A stretch of DNA of 64,000 nucleotides, from the NCBI GenBank assembly GCA_051530055.1, contig CM121342.1, positions 5,704,001 to 5,768,000 of the forward strand. Reading direction: 5' to 3'. A program made the translations under genes and the position numbers. The notes beneath the pieces were generated by a model that saw only the letters and a list, made by a program, of their open reading frames with translations, was not told the origin of the DNA and did no database searches. Each line of letters begins with the position of its first letter. Positions within the stretch are counted from its first letter, which is position 1. The stretch comes from Neoechinorhynchus agilis (taxonomy: Eukaryota > Acanthocephala). Below are positions 1 through 11,199 of this stretch, one piece after another.

Positions 1-400
1 TACTGATTTCAGTCTAAAGCTCACTGCCAAAAAATTCCTCTTTTCTATAGTCGCAAAAACCATTAAATCGATTAAGATCATTCGTTAATTCTATCCCAAA
101 TTCAGCATGAACATTTATCCATCATCGCTAGAATTTAGAGTAAAACGTCGTTAATGCGCGATTTAATTTTGATCGGGCATCATTCGGATACGACATTGAC
201 TTTTTAATACTGGATTATAAATATCAAAGTTTTTAAAGTGCAAGAGGAAGTAGAATTACATAATTTTAGCCTTTCTCAATTTGGTTTTTTTTCGCTGCAA
301 GTCTCTTTTATCAACAGCAGTTGATTGTAGGGCAGCTTCCGGATAAAATTGACGTTTCGGATATTTCATCAATGTTTCCTAACCCAATCATACGATTGTT
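1..400. other. AT-rich flank, no gene seen
   Basis: No convincing reading frame, RNA gene or repeat is visible here. It leads directly into the 186-bp tandem array. Confidence 0.5.
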
Positions 401-1922
401 CTACTTTTATTGTCTTATTTCAAATATATAAATCGGTTTTTTAACAACAAAATCCTCATGCAATGAACTATTTGGTTTTTTAGACGCAAAACTCGTAAAA
501 AAGGAATTCCTAAATAAGATTTTGGCTTTCCATAGGCCTTAAAACGGACGACGGTTGAATCTCTCTCCTTAAAAAATCTCGTTAGTCCACTTTTATTGCC
601 TTATTTCAAATATATAAATCGGTTTTTTAACAACAAAATCCTCACGCAATGAACTATTTGGTTATTTAGACGCAAAACTCGTAAAAAAGGAATTCCTAAA
701 TAAGATTTTGGCTTTCCATAGGCCTTAAAACGGACGACGGTTGAATCTCTCTCCTTAAAAAATCTCGTTAGTCCACTTTTATTGTCTTATTTCAAATATA
801 TAAATCGGTTTTTTAACAACAAAATCCTCACGCAATGAACTATTTGGTTTTTTAGACGCAAAACTCGTAAAAAAGGAATTCCTAAATAAGATTTTGGCTT
901 TCCATAGGCCTTAAAACGGACGACGGTTGAATCTCTCTCCTTAAAAAATCTCGTTAGTCCACTTTTATTGCCTTATTTCAAATATATAAATCGGTTTTTT
1001 AACAACAAAATCCTCACGCAATGAACTATTTGGTTTTTTAGACGCAAAACTCGTAAAAAAGGAATTCCTAATAAGATTTTGGCTTTCCATAGGCCTTAAA
1101 ACGGACGACGGTTGAATCTCTCTCCTTAAAAAATCTCGTTAGTCCACTTTTATTGCCTTATTTCAAATATATAAATCGGTTTTTTAACAACAAAATCCTC
1201 ATGCAATGAACTATTTGGTTTTTTAGACGCAAAACTCGTAAAAAAGGAATTCCTAAATAAGATTTTGGCTTTCCATAGGCCTTAAAACGGACGACGGTTG
1301 AATCTCTCTCCTTAAAAAATCTCGTTAGTCCACTTTTATTGTCTTATTTCAAATATATAAATCGGTTTTTTAACAACAAAATCCTCACGCAATGAACTAT
1401 TTGGTTTTTTAGACGCAAAACTCGTAAAAAAGGAATTCCTAAATAAGATTTTGGCTTTCCATAGGCCTTAAAACGGACGACGGTTGAATCTCTCTCCTTA
1501 AAAAATCTCGTTAGTCCACTTTTATTGCCTTATTTCAAATATATAAATCGGTTTTTTAACAACAAAATCCTCACGCAATGAACTATTTGGTTTTTTAGAC
1601 GCAAAACTCGTAAAAAGGAATTCCTAAATAAGATTTTGGCTTTCCATAGGCCTTAAAACGGACGACGGTTGAATCTCTCTCCTTAAAAAATCTCGTTAGT
1701 CCACTTTTATTGCCTTATTTCAAATATATAAATCGGTTTTTTAACAACAAAATCCTCACGCAATGAACTATTTGGTTATTTAGACGCAAAACTCGTAAAA
1801 AAGGAATTCCTAAATAAGATTTTGGCTTTCCATAGGCCTTAAAACGGACGACGGTTGAATCTCTCTCCTTAAAAAATCTCGTTAGTCCACTTTTATTGCC
1901 TTATTTCAAATATATATATCGG
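401..1922. repeat. 186-bp tandem array, about 8 copies
   Basis: The phrase cttttattgYcttatttc recurs near 405, 591, 777, 963, 1148, 1334, 1519, 1705 and 1891, a period of 185-186 bp. Copies are nearly identical and differ by single bases (attgtc or attgcc, ggttattt or ggtttttt), which implies recent homogenisation. The array ends about 40 bp before the formin stop codon, so it is downstream of that gene. No coding potential is visible. Confidence 0.95.
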
Positions 1923-1963
1923 TAATCGGTCAATATACACGTACCTGCATGCGCTCTTTTCAC

Positions 1964-4900
1964 TCAAGACTCCTCGGTTGAGACGAGTGTCAAATCGAGT
2001 TGCTTTTGCCTCCGCCTACTCCTTTGAGTAACATTCCTCTCGACGGGATCCCCTCCGTTAGTCTTCTGAATAACCCGAAGCAACTGATCTAGCACGTTTT
2101 CATCATCATCCTGAACCTTAAGATTCTGCACTTCTCGTTTCTGCCTCTTCCTCGTCTTCCGCACATATTCACTCGACTTTCGAGTACTACGAACTCGACT
2201 CTTTTGCCATCGTTGACTATCGCAGACTTCCTGGTAGCATTGTCTCAGATGGCCGCAAAACGTGTAGATATCTTTTAAAAGATTTTCTAGCTCATAAGAA
2301 GACGGATTAAAGGCAAAGTAGTCACCTAAGCGCCTGTACGCGCTTTCGATCTCGTTCAGAGTGTTTGAACACGATTCGTAATCCGGTCTGGATTCATGAA
2401 CGAACGCACTCATCTCAGAATTAAGGAGATGGCCTCCTTCAATCTCTTGTTCAATGGCAACAAGACATTCCTTAGCTTCATTGAGACCTTTACGAAGATC
2501 TCGCATGTTCGCTCGAGCAACTCCACTCATTCGACCGAGTAAATCCACCCAGAACCGAACTATTTGTTGATCCTTTTGTTGTGCGTAGTCTACGACGAGG
2601 TGAAGTAGAGTAGGGTGTCGACTCGTTGAGCCGCTTCGATTTGTTGTCGATTTGATCTGAGTGATCTTCGTCAAATAACCAATATCGAATCCGTATGCAC
2701 ATTCATAGCCACGAAGACAACTGGAATTCATGTAGTTCCCTGCACGGAGTATTATAGCAAGAAGCTGAGGAACGTAGGGTGATGTCTGGAGATCGTGGAT
2801 GAGATCAAGAATGGACCGCATCGTTGGTGCCACTTCGGTCACAATCTCCGGAAACCGTTGTCGACTTTTTATACATAAAAGTCTTTGACGAAGACGAGGT
2901 ATATCTGACAAAAGAACGAGTAATTTCTCTGGACCTTGGAGGTCATTCAAACGATCACGCATTTCTCGAAATCGATCGAGTCCGTCGTCGGTTGCGTCGA
3001 GTGCTGGCAAAGATTTCTGAATTTGTTCAATAGTGTTTTGATTTAGAAGTTGATAATCGCAGTTCCATACCCATTTCCCAATAGACTCAGGGGTGGCTTT
3101 TAAGAAACTGAGAACGATCGCTAAATTCTGCCCGGTTTTGTTATCGAGGACCTCAAAGAAATTATGAGCTCTATGATTTGTAGTCGAACAACACGTGGAC
3201 GCGTCCATTTGTACATGAGGCTCTGACTTGTTTTCGAATTCTTCATTAAGAAGCCGGAGAAGTGGGTCGTCAAAGTCTTGTTCATTGCTCATTCTAACCC
3301 ACATCGATATCTCTTTTAAGGATCTTTCATTCACTCGCGTCCAAGTGACTCGTTTCAGTTGTGTTTGTGGGTTGTAGATTGGTTTTGGAGGAAGAAAAGA
3401 CGGTTTGGCCGGTGAGAACATTGGAGGAGGCGGTGGCGGTGGTGGTGGTGGTGGCGGTGGTGGTGGTATTGAGTCCGATGAATTGACTAGTAGTAAAGGT
3501 GTAGGCGGCGGCGGTGGTGGTAGTGGTGGTGGGGGTGGTATAGGCGCAGGGCATCCATTACTAATCTCGTTCCATTCAATGGGTTTCTGAGGTTGTGCTA
3601 CATAATCAAAATCGACCGATGAAGTCGTTTCGGCAGAGTCCGACTGGTTTCCTGTGGTCGGGATACTTCCCGGTGACTCGTGGTATTGCTCACCAATGAC
3701 CCTTGACAACCGATTCTGCGCATCAAACATCTTTTTGATCCGATCCAATGCGTCTTCTAACTCATATGGAATTTGTTCATTCATCGAGTGAATGCAGTCG
3801 TGTCTTTTTAACACAATCTGACTAACACATTCGTTAATCAGTCCAAAGTAAACTTCTCGACTACGTTCGCAATCTCTAATAAGACATAAATGTTGAACTA
3901 TTGAAGAGAGAAAACGAAGGCTTGATTCCCCGCATGTTCCACAAAGGAAGGCAAATAGAGCTTCCGGATTATCCATGAATCCGGGATCGACTTTCTCTGT
4001 CAAATAAAGTTGGTCGTGATGGCGTAGGGTGTCGAGTTCATTTAAAATGAGATGGACCTGAGCTTCGGTTCTCGGGACTGTGTTCCGTATATCGTTGAAG
4101 GCATCGATCATTCCTTGTTGGTTCATTTGGCTCCTTAAATGAATTCGGCAATCTATGAGGTCATCCACGTCATCATAGAAGACACCCATTATCGATTTAA
4201 TGAGGAAAAGGTAATGAGTTAAGAGGTCAAAGTCCTGTAGGGATTTCCGAATACCCTGAACCAAACATCGGAACCGTCTTTCATTGCGGAAATTCGACAA
4301 CACGATTGATGGATGTTTGTGTGCAACACAGATCACTATCCTGATTTTAAGGGAGCGAATGCTCTAAATTTTACGGATCTGCTAAAACAAATGGATTCAT
4401 CTGGATCGTGATCTATGTGTTTAAAAGAACACAAATGAGGCTGAGAGTAGTTTTGAGTGTTCGTGAATCGGTCTCCACATCGAGTGCATCTACCAGTAAA
4501 TGCGCGAGGTCCGTGCTGAGATCAACGCTGTCAATGAACGTATTAAAACCCCAGCCCGTATTTACGATCGAGTACAAAATATTAATCGCTAATCGCAATT
4601 TGCTTGTGTGGATAGTTGATTTATGGAAAAATGCCAGTAAAGACTTGAAATCTTCATGTCGAAAACGCATGATCCAACTAAGACCGCTGCTCCTACACTT
4701 AATCATCAAACTCTCTAAGACGTCTTCTCCTTTTACCAATGCTACAACAATCTCATGGGGAGAATGAGACGTTGTCACGTTGAGGAACCTATCGATTTCT
4801 TGTTCTTGTCTCTGGCGCTTATCGTACATCGTCAAAAATTGTCGCATGTGAGTTATTGACTTTGATTTTAAATGCTGTTTAAGATCTTCTCGTTCAACAA

Positions 4901-5231
4901 GATCGTTCAACCGTTGATTGTACAGAATTCGGACTTCTTTGTCGGACAGAGTTGACACGGATGGATCTGGAGCCGTCGTGCTGTTTGATCGCTTGATTTC
5001 AGTAGTTCGTCCAATCGTCGATGATTTTATGAACGACGGTTTCCGTTTCTTAAAACCTATGATGTTTGAGTCGTCAACGCTAATCGACTGATGATCCGAA
5101 CGGGTTTGTTTTGTGGACCGCCGTCCAAAAAGAGTACTGAACGAGTCGGCCAGAAATCTGTATCGAGTCTTTCCCGTGTCATCTGACACTGAACACTTTC
5201 TTCGCTCTTCCTCGGACAAAAAGGAGGACAT
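1964..5231 (-). CDS. dia: Diaphanous-related formin
   Basis: Two exons read leftwards: 5231-4433 and 4335-1964, with a 97-nt intron whose exact edges are inferred. The product is about 1,060 residues, a little under the usual size of diaphanous formins. Order: a basic N-terminus; a GTPase-binding/FH3 armadillo region (including SQIVLKRHDC, close to the family's SQIVLHKNG); a proline-rich FH1 with runs of up to 15 prolines; an FH2 domain (RVTWTRV, VLDNKTGQNLAIVLSFL, AGNYMNS, TLLHLVVDYA); and a C-terminal DAD-like segment (LDQLLRVIQ, then basic RSRRRQKQ). Formins of this class nucleate and elongate unbranched actin filaments with profilin-actin and are released from autoinhibition by Rho GTPases. 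The start Met at 5231 begins MSSFLSEEERRK. The product looks complete and intact. Confidence 0.93.
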
Positions 5232-5489
5232 CTACACATATACAAAAAATCTAGACGAGGGAGAGATTATGACACACGCACATGCCTAGTGCAGAAGATG
5301 AAATGAGTTACACGAAAGGTGCTCACTTTTTTGTGGCGAGTCCTCTAGAGTGACAATCCACTTTTTAATGTTTGTGTTGCTCTGACGGTAACGAAAAGTC
5401 ATGCATCATTGAACGATCAAGAGACTGACTGAGCAAACCAAAAACACAATAAATGTTTACTAAAGAATTCGCAATCCTCACAAACGCAA

Positions 5490-6790
5490 GTCCGGAACGG
5501 CAGTCTTTGCAAACAGAAGACTGAAATTTTCATGAGGATTCCCGAGATTTATAAGAATGGTGAACTATTTGTTATTTTTTTCATTTAAAAGAGTTTAGAT
5601 AATGGTAGAATAGACGAAATATTCAGAATCCGCAGCGTCAAAAGGAGAACAGAAGACTGAAATTTTCGTGAGGATTCCAGGGGTTTATAAGAAAATCAAA
5701 AATGATAAAAAAGGGGAACTTTTTTTATTTGAAAGAGTTTAGATATTGGCTAAATAGACGAAACATTCAGCATTTCCAGCGTCAAAAGGAGAACAGAAGA
5801 CTGAAATTTTCGTGAGGATTCCCGGGGTTAATAAGAAAGTCAAAAATTATAAAAAAAGGTGAACTTTTTTATTTAAAAGAGTTTAGATAATGGTAGAATA
5901 GACGAAATATTCAGAATTTGCAGCGTCAAAAAACAAACAGAAGACTGAAATATTCGTGACAATTCCTTAGATTAAGAAAATCAAAAATTATAAAAACGGT
6001 GAACTTTTTTTATTGAAAAGAGTTTAGATATTGGCTGAATAGACGAAATATTCAGAATTCGCAGCGTCAAAAGGTAAACAAAAGACCGAAATTTCGTAAA
6101 CGATTCCCGGGGTTTATAAGAAAGTCAAAATTTATAAAAAAGGTGAAGTTTTTATTTAAAAGAATATAGATATTGTCTGAATAGACGAAATATTCAGAAT
6201 TCGCAGCGTCAAAAAACAAACAGAAGACTGAAATATTCGTGACAATTCCTTAGATTAAGAAAATCAAAAATTATAAAAACGGTGAACTTTTTTTATTGAA
6301 AAGAGTTTAGATATTGGCTGAATAGACGAAATATTCAGAATTCGCAGCGTCAAAAGGTAAACAAAAGACCGAAATTTCGTAAACGATTCCCGGGGTTTAT
6401 AAGAAAGTCAAAAATTATAAAAAAAGGTGAAGTTTTTATTTAAAAGAGTTTAGATATTGTCTGAATAGACGAAATATTCAGAATTCGCAGCGTCAAAAGG
6501 AGAACAGAAAACTGAAAGTTTCGTGACGATTCCTTAGATTTATAAGAAAATGATAAAAAAGGTGAACTTTTTTTTATTTAAGAGTTTAGATAATGGTAGA
6601 ATAGACGAAATATTCAGAATTTCCAGAGTCAAAAAACAAACAGAAGACTGAAACTTTCGTGAGGATTTCCGGAGTTAATAAGAAAGTCAAAAATTATAAA
6701 AAAAGGTGAACTTTCTGTTATTTTTTCACTTAAAAGAGTTTAAAAAATGTTAGAATAGATAAAATTTTTCAAAATTTCCACCGTAGGGAA
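5490..6790. repeat. Degenerate 141-bp tandem array, about 9 copies
   Basis: The core tagacgaaatattcagaat followed by a cagcgtcaaaa element recurs roughly every 141 bp from about 5,610 to 6,760. The copies around 6,005-6,150 and 6,285-6,430 match each other better than their neighbours, as do those around 5,925 and 6,205, so a two-unit higher-order step is present. It lies 5' of the formin gene. No gene is seen. Confidence 0.85.
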
Positions 6791-7094
6791 CATGGATTCA
6801 AAGTGACAAAATCAATAGAGAACCGAACTCACGAATACATTTAGGCGACAAACATTTACATTTTTGGATGACACAATTCTCTGATCTTCGCAACTAATGA
6901 ACAAAAAGACGACTCTTAAACAAATATTTAATGTAAGGATGTTCATCATTTTAACTTTTTTATAGCGAATTATCAAACAATTGATTTATTTGATAATTTT
7001 CGGGTTCGATCTATTGTTTTCGGAGGAAAAATTCGAGTAGGCTCTGAAGAAGGCCTACGCGAAAGCTGAAAATTATCAAATGAATTTGATATGT
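6791..7094. other. Intergenic spacer
   Basis: AT-rich sequence between the 141-bp array and the small palindrome. I see no supported gene or RNA. Confidence 0.4.
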
Positions 7095-7270
7095 TTAAAA
7101 GATAATTCATTGTTAATTGTCGATAGGATAAAATAAATGAAATTAAGATTTTATGTTGTAATAACTTTTCAAACAATCGCTAAGATCCGAGATATTGGAT
7201 CGAAATATGCAATAAAATCTAAATTTCATTTATTTTCTCCTATCGACAAATGAATTATTTGATAATTCGT
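7095..7270. repeat. MITE-like imperfect palindrome
   Basis: The arm at about 7,095-7,155 (containing gtcgataggataaaataaat) is the reverse complement, with small differences, of the arm at about 7,210-7,268 (containing atttattttctcctatcgac). The loop is about 55 bp. Shape and size fit a miniature inverted-repeat transposon or a fold-back remnant. No flanking target duplication was established. Confidence 0.55.
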
Positions 7271-7311
7271 TCTAAAAAAACGCTTGACTACAAACATGAG
7301 AAGTCGTACAA

Positions 7312-7839
7312 ATGGAAACCGAAATGGTGATTACGAAAAGAACATTTAACCAAAAAATGGCATCAAACAATGGGGTTGAGGGAATCAAAGTGAAACGTCA
7401 CTCGAATGACATCACAAACATTACAGATTCAAAACATAGCAAAATTCAGCATCACAATACGACCACATTTGAAGAGACGTTAACAAAGAATCAAGCAAAC
7501 GAAGAAGCAGCACCAAGTGAACAACAAATCATCTTATTATGCGGCCAATGGTCATCAGACATGAACGTCTGCCGTGTTTTTACCGCCAATTTAAATAAAA
7601 AACTTAAAGAAACTTTAATTGAATCGAAATATGAACACTTTACGTCATGGTTAATTTCGATTGAGTTGAAAGTATTTTCGATAATCATTTCAATGTGGGA
7701 ATATGGCGACGTTTGGACGCATCAACTATTCGATTGGTTCTTACGTTTCAAAGTTAGACTTTGTAATGGTTTTTTTAAAGGTGATGTTCATTTTGTCGTC
7801 ATTGATAGATCTCGCGCACTCTGTTTCCTTTTTGTGTGA
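7312..7839 (+). CDS. Unrecognised ORF, hypothetical protein
   Basis: A 175-codon open frame beginning METEMVITKRTF. The first half is polar and rich in Asn, Thr and Lys. The second half is hydrophobic and aromatic (for example SMWEYGDVWTHQLFDWF). I do not recognise a family. The frame closes on the TGA that is also the start of a TGACGTCA palindrome, and it lies just upstream of the DEK-like gene on the same strand. It could be a small gene, one or more exons of a spliced gene, or chance openness in the DEK promoter region. The polar part lacks repeats and looks protein-like, so I keep it at low confidence. Confidence 0.35.
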   Translation: METEMVITKRTFNQKMASNNGVEGIKVKRHSNDITNITDSKHSKIQHHNTTTFEETLTKNQANEEAAPSEQQIILLCGQWSSDMNVCRVFTANLNKKLKETLIESKYEHFTSWLISIELKVFSIIISMWEYGDVWTHQLFDWFLRFKVRLCNGFFKGDVHFVVIDRSRALCFLFV

Positions 7840-7844
7840 CGTCA
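7837..7844 (+). promoter_or_regulatory. CRE palindrome upstream of DEK-like gene
   Basis: TGACGTCA, the full consensus for CREB/ATF-type bZIP proteins, lies about 150 bp upstream of the ATG at 7,990. Only position and motif support a promoter role. Confidence 0.35.
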
Positions 7845-7989
7845 CAATGTTCCGGTTCATCGTTCTTTCGTGTTCATTTTAGTTCACACACCAAAAGGTC
7901 ATTTGAAGCGTTCACACGGACGCCTTTTTGCTTTTCCACCGCGTGTGCGATACGTTTTTCCCTCGTTTTCTTTGCGTTTTACACGTCAG

Positions 7990-8817
7990 ATGACTGAAAC
8001 GCCCTTGGCCACAACCCCGGCTGCACGAAGGTCTCGCCGTGATCCAATGGAGGACCAACAGAAATTAATTGTAAGTGGTAAACGGAAACGTCGAACGGTA
8101 AATCGACTTGTGATGTCGTCATCACACTCTACCAGAGGCAGTCGGAACCAAAGATACGATGAAACCATGACTAATGCAGGTCGAGGATCGTCTCTTGGTG
8201 CGATATCCAGAGTGGCTCATGGTCTAAGAACTCAAGGAATGTCGACTCTTCGTCTTTTGAGGTTTGTTTTGTTCGCTACGGACGAAGACCGTGCCCCGGA
8301 TGAGGTTCGAGCATCGCTTAGGGTGTTCTCCGGATTCCCGTTCACGGATTCTGACGAAAAGGAGATGAATTCTCTTCGAAGCCGTCTAAATGCTCTTAGT
8401 TTAAATGAAATCCAATTGGTTGGAAGAGTGCTTTGTTTGGCCGAAAAGGACGATAGAGACGAGATCACCAATCACATTGTTTCATTCCTCATGTGTCCAA
8501 CTGAAGATCAATGCGTCGGAGAAGGTATTATGACTTCGTCGTCTTCGGGCGATGATGATAATCACTCAAATGGTTCTCAGTCTGACGATGGTGATGATGT
8601 TTTGGGCCGTATAGAGGGTAGAAAACGACGAAAACGGTCAACGAAGAAAAAACCCGTTAAAAAACGAGCTGTTGGTAAGAAATCTGCATCGGTGGACAAT
8701 AAGGAAACAACGGTAGACAAACAACAAAGCCCAATCGAAGAAGCTTTGAACGTTGAGGTGAAAGATATTGAAGCTGGTAGTAAGGAGGACACCCAAGAAA
8801 ATCTGCCTCAGGAGTAA
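7990..8817 (+). CDS. DEK: DEK-like chromatin protein
   Basis: Single-exon frame; I prefer the Met at 7,990 (MTETPLATTPAARRSRR) over an in-frame start at 7,870. The central region matches the DEK SAP-containing DNA-binding module: VFSGFPFTDSDEKEM aligns with the FSGFPF motif of animal DEK, and EITNHIVSFLMCPTED aligns with the ELVKRILNFLMHPK helix. Flanks are basic (GKRKRRTVNR; GRKRRKRSTKKKP), with an acidic Ser/Asp stretch between (GDDDNHSNGSQSDDGDDV). DEK binds cruciform and supercoiled DNA and modulates chromatin and mRNA processing. At about 275 residues it is shorter than vertebrate DEK (about 375), and I cannot see the C-terminal DEK_C helical domain, so it is either truncated or has an unseen downstream exon. 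Confidence 0.8.
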   Translation: MTETPLATTPAARRSRRDPMEDQQKLIVSGKRKRRTVNRLVMSSSHSTRGSRNQRYDETMTNAGRGSSLGAISRVAHGLRTQGMSTLRLLRFVLFATDEDRAPDEVRASLRVFSGFPFTDSDEKEMNSLRSRLNALSLNEIQLVGRVLCLAEKDDRDEITNHIVSFLMCPTEDQCVGEGIMTSSSSGDDDNHSNGSQSDDGDDVLGRIEGRKRRKRSTKKKPVKKRAVGKKSASVDNKETTVDKQQSPIEEALNVEVKDIEAGSKEDTQENLPQE

Positions 8818-9430
8818 ACGTCGTCGCATGAGCGTACATTTGCGTATATTGAAGAAAGCCACGTCCAGGAGATCGGACGTCTTCTGACTTTTTTGGCTAA
8901 GCAAACGGCACGCTCTCATTTTGGAGACCTACCTTTAAATCTTAGCAATCCATCGATTCCTATTAGCAAAGGTTTTTGCGATCCGAGTCTTTGATCAGTT
9001 TTAATGATAGTACCCTTCTGTTCATTCATAAGTCGTCGAAGATATTTTTGCCGTGATTATTTCATTTGTCCGTGGTCGCAATTCTTTTTTTATTGTAGCC
9101 GCAGTCGGCTCTTTGATTTCATTGTGCAATAACGAACTAAACTCGTCGTGCTTGTTTCATTGCTTGTTCAAGGAAAATGCTCTCTAATCAATTTAAAGTA
9201 GCTTAGAAGTTTTGAAAATAATGCTTCTCAAAAATACGTACTCCAAAGATTAAAGTTTAAGAATAAAATGCAAATTTTTGAAATTTATTGTTTTGGTATT
9301 CGTCAGGTAGAGAACATTAAAGACGTTTTCTAACCTCGTAGGACCTATCATCAGTTTCCTTGTAAATTACTGATTGTGAACTGTGTGCGTGTTGTGGATT
9401 TCGTTGGTAGTTTTGCCACCCCTGATTTAA
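8818..9430. other. Intergenic region 3' of DEK-like gene
   Basis: AT-rich with no supported gene. It holds the ribozyme-like motif at 9,322-9,354 listed separately. Confidence 0.4.
9322..9354 (-). ncRNA. Hammerhead-ribozyme-like motif
   Basis: On the minus strand the sequence reads CTGATGA, then a 16-base insert containing TAGGTCCTA and ending CGAGGTTAG, then AAAACGTC. A hammerhead core is CUGAUGA, stem II, then GAAA. Here the second core box is off-consensus, so it may be a degenerate relative. It resembles the motif at 11,167-11,199. Hammerheads are known in Penelope-like retroelements, fragments of which lie next door. Confidence 0.25.
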
Positions 9431-9689
9431 ATTCAATGATTTATTTCTGATCGCAAAACTACCAAAAGAAAGTGTATTTTCGCCCGAGGATAATAATCTA
9501 AGATAACTGTTTTACCTGATTTCAAAAAAAATGAAGTGCTCACGTTTTGCGCTAAGTAATGTAAAAACTTTTGAACATGCGATATCCGTTCGTACCGATG
9601 GCTTCCATGTATCATTTCTTTTTATAAATGTTTTCAATTGCATATTTTTAGCACTTTATTCATATTTCAAAATCAAGGATATTCTGATC

Positions 9690-10214
9690 GCTCTTTATTT
9701 GAGAAATACCGCAAATCAGCAACAGAAATCAGCGAGCGCTTCAACAAAACGCTTCTAGATTTGATCAAAAGGATTTTCTCGGCTATAGATGTTGATCAGT
9801 CCAGCTTTAACGGCCGGTACCTAGACGATGCCACGCTCGGAGGTACCTCCTCTGTAGTACTGCGCGATTTGGAGACACTCGTGAAGGAGACGGCAAAAAT
9901 TTTCCATTGAATCGAAATTTTAGTGATGATCGTGGATGCAAACTATCTTGAGAGATTTTCAGAACCTGGCCCCCGGGATAGAATTGACCACTCTAGACCA
10001 GTTGAGTCTTCTAGGAAGTTGCATTTTTGGTTCTAATGTTAAAGAAGAGATCGCCAATCTTCAATCGCAACTTTCGGTGCTGTGCGAACGAGTTGATGAA
10101 TTATCTTCACACGAAACTCTGTTCCTGATCAAGAACACCATCTTTGTTCCACCCTTTTTTAGACACAAGGATAAGCTGGCAAAATTAGACGAGGCCGAGA
10201 AAATTTTAAATACT
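9690..10214 (+). pseudogene. Non-LTR (LINE) reverse transcriptase fragment
   Basis: A frame around 9,780-9,910 holds YLDDATLGGTSSVVLRDLE, which matches the catalytic YLDDGTLGG...VLxDL box of a class of non-LTR reverse transcriptases. A second frame (9,936-10,214) contains LDQLSLLGSCIFGSNVKEEI and LSSHETLFLIKNTIF, which match the thumb of the copy at 56,965-57,543 (EQLNLLGGCVFDSNVEDEI; LSAHEALFLIKNALF). The two parts are in different frames and the segment is short, so it is a decayed relic. Its 3' part (from about 10,041) lies inside the inverted copy shared with 52.5 kb. Confidence 0.7.
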
Positions 10215-10896
10215 TAGCTGTTTTGGTATCCGAAAACAGTAAATTTTTCCTCTCGCTTAATACGAATTTCGACAATGAGGGAGCGGTACGAACACTCGAA
10301 AAAAGCGAATGAGAACAAAAAGAGCTTAAACCTCTTCGGAATGCTACCGATGAACGTTGTTCGACTGGCTCGAATAGTTTTTATAGTGCAACCTCTTTCG
10401 ACACAGTGACCGACTTTATCGGCAAATCCATGGACTGTCAACGGGAAACATCTTTGCTTTCGTCTTGGCAATGATTTTCCTCGATGATTTGGAAAAGCAG
10501 CTCACATTTAGCGTCGAAAAAGATTTATCTCTGCTATGTGGATGATGTGCTGTTCACCTACAGAAAGGATTGTGAGGTCGATGACGTGGAGAGGAGGTTG
10601 AATTCTATGGAGGTGAAGCGAGACAAACCATCGGATTATCAATACCGTTCCTAAATTCGTGTTTCAAAGTTATTTCCATCATCTTCGCGTGATGAAACAG
10701 GCAATTTGTGTTGAGATGCACAGGAAAGCACTGATTTGCTTATCTTCATTAACGGAGAAACGATTGGCGACAGAGTGGACGCAATTTTCGCTGATAATAG
10801 ATATTTTTATGAAGATTGGCCAGCCCGTAACTTATATCGATGTGTGGCCTTTTTATAACACGGCTGTAAAGTTTTGGGCACACAGCCCACTGACCC

Positions 10897-11043
10897 GGTT
10901 CAGAGTAATAATTCAATTGCTCAAAGCACTGAACCATCCCATAAAAGAGTTTGTAGATGCCTCCTGGAGGTATCCGGAGGAATGTCCAAACTCTTTTATG
11001 GGATGGCTCAGTGCTTTGAGTAATTGAATTACTACTCTGAACC
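10897..11043. repeat. Long palindrome within retroelement
   Basis: The left half begins ggttcagagtaataattcaa and the right half ends ttgaattactactctgaacc; internal blocks cccataaaagagtttg and aaactcttttatggg also pair. The transcript would form one hairpin of about 65 bp with a small loop. The identical structure occurs at 51,514-51,660. Confidence 0.9.
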
Positions 11044-11166
11044 AGATCGGTGGATATCCGCGTAGCGAAATCATGCGAAGAATTATTGTTTAGTCTTCTC
11101 ATCTGGCAGATAATTTTTTGTTGAAAATGTTTCAAACCTCGTCGGGGAACAACTTGTGTTTTAGAA

Positions 11167-11199
11167 CTGATGATGAAACCGACGAGGTTCTAAACGTTT
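11167..11199 (+). ncRNA. Hammerhead-ribozyme-like motif
   Basis: CTGATGA is followed by a possible stem II (GAAACC, loop GACGA, GGTTC) and then TAAACGTTT, where a functional core would have GAAA. A 9-bp pairing (cctcgtcgg with ccgacgagg) also brackets it. Read as a degenerate hammerhead of the kind found in Penelope-like elements. The mirror copy is at 51,358-51,390 on the minus strand. Confidence 0.3.

Noticed and set aside
401-1922. Telomeric or centromeric satellite
   Set aside because: The unit shows no telomere-like short repeat and no centromere box I can name; eight copies is small for a centromere.
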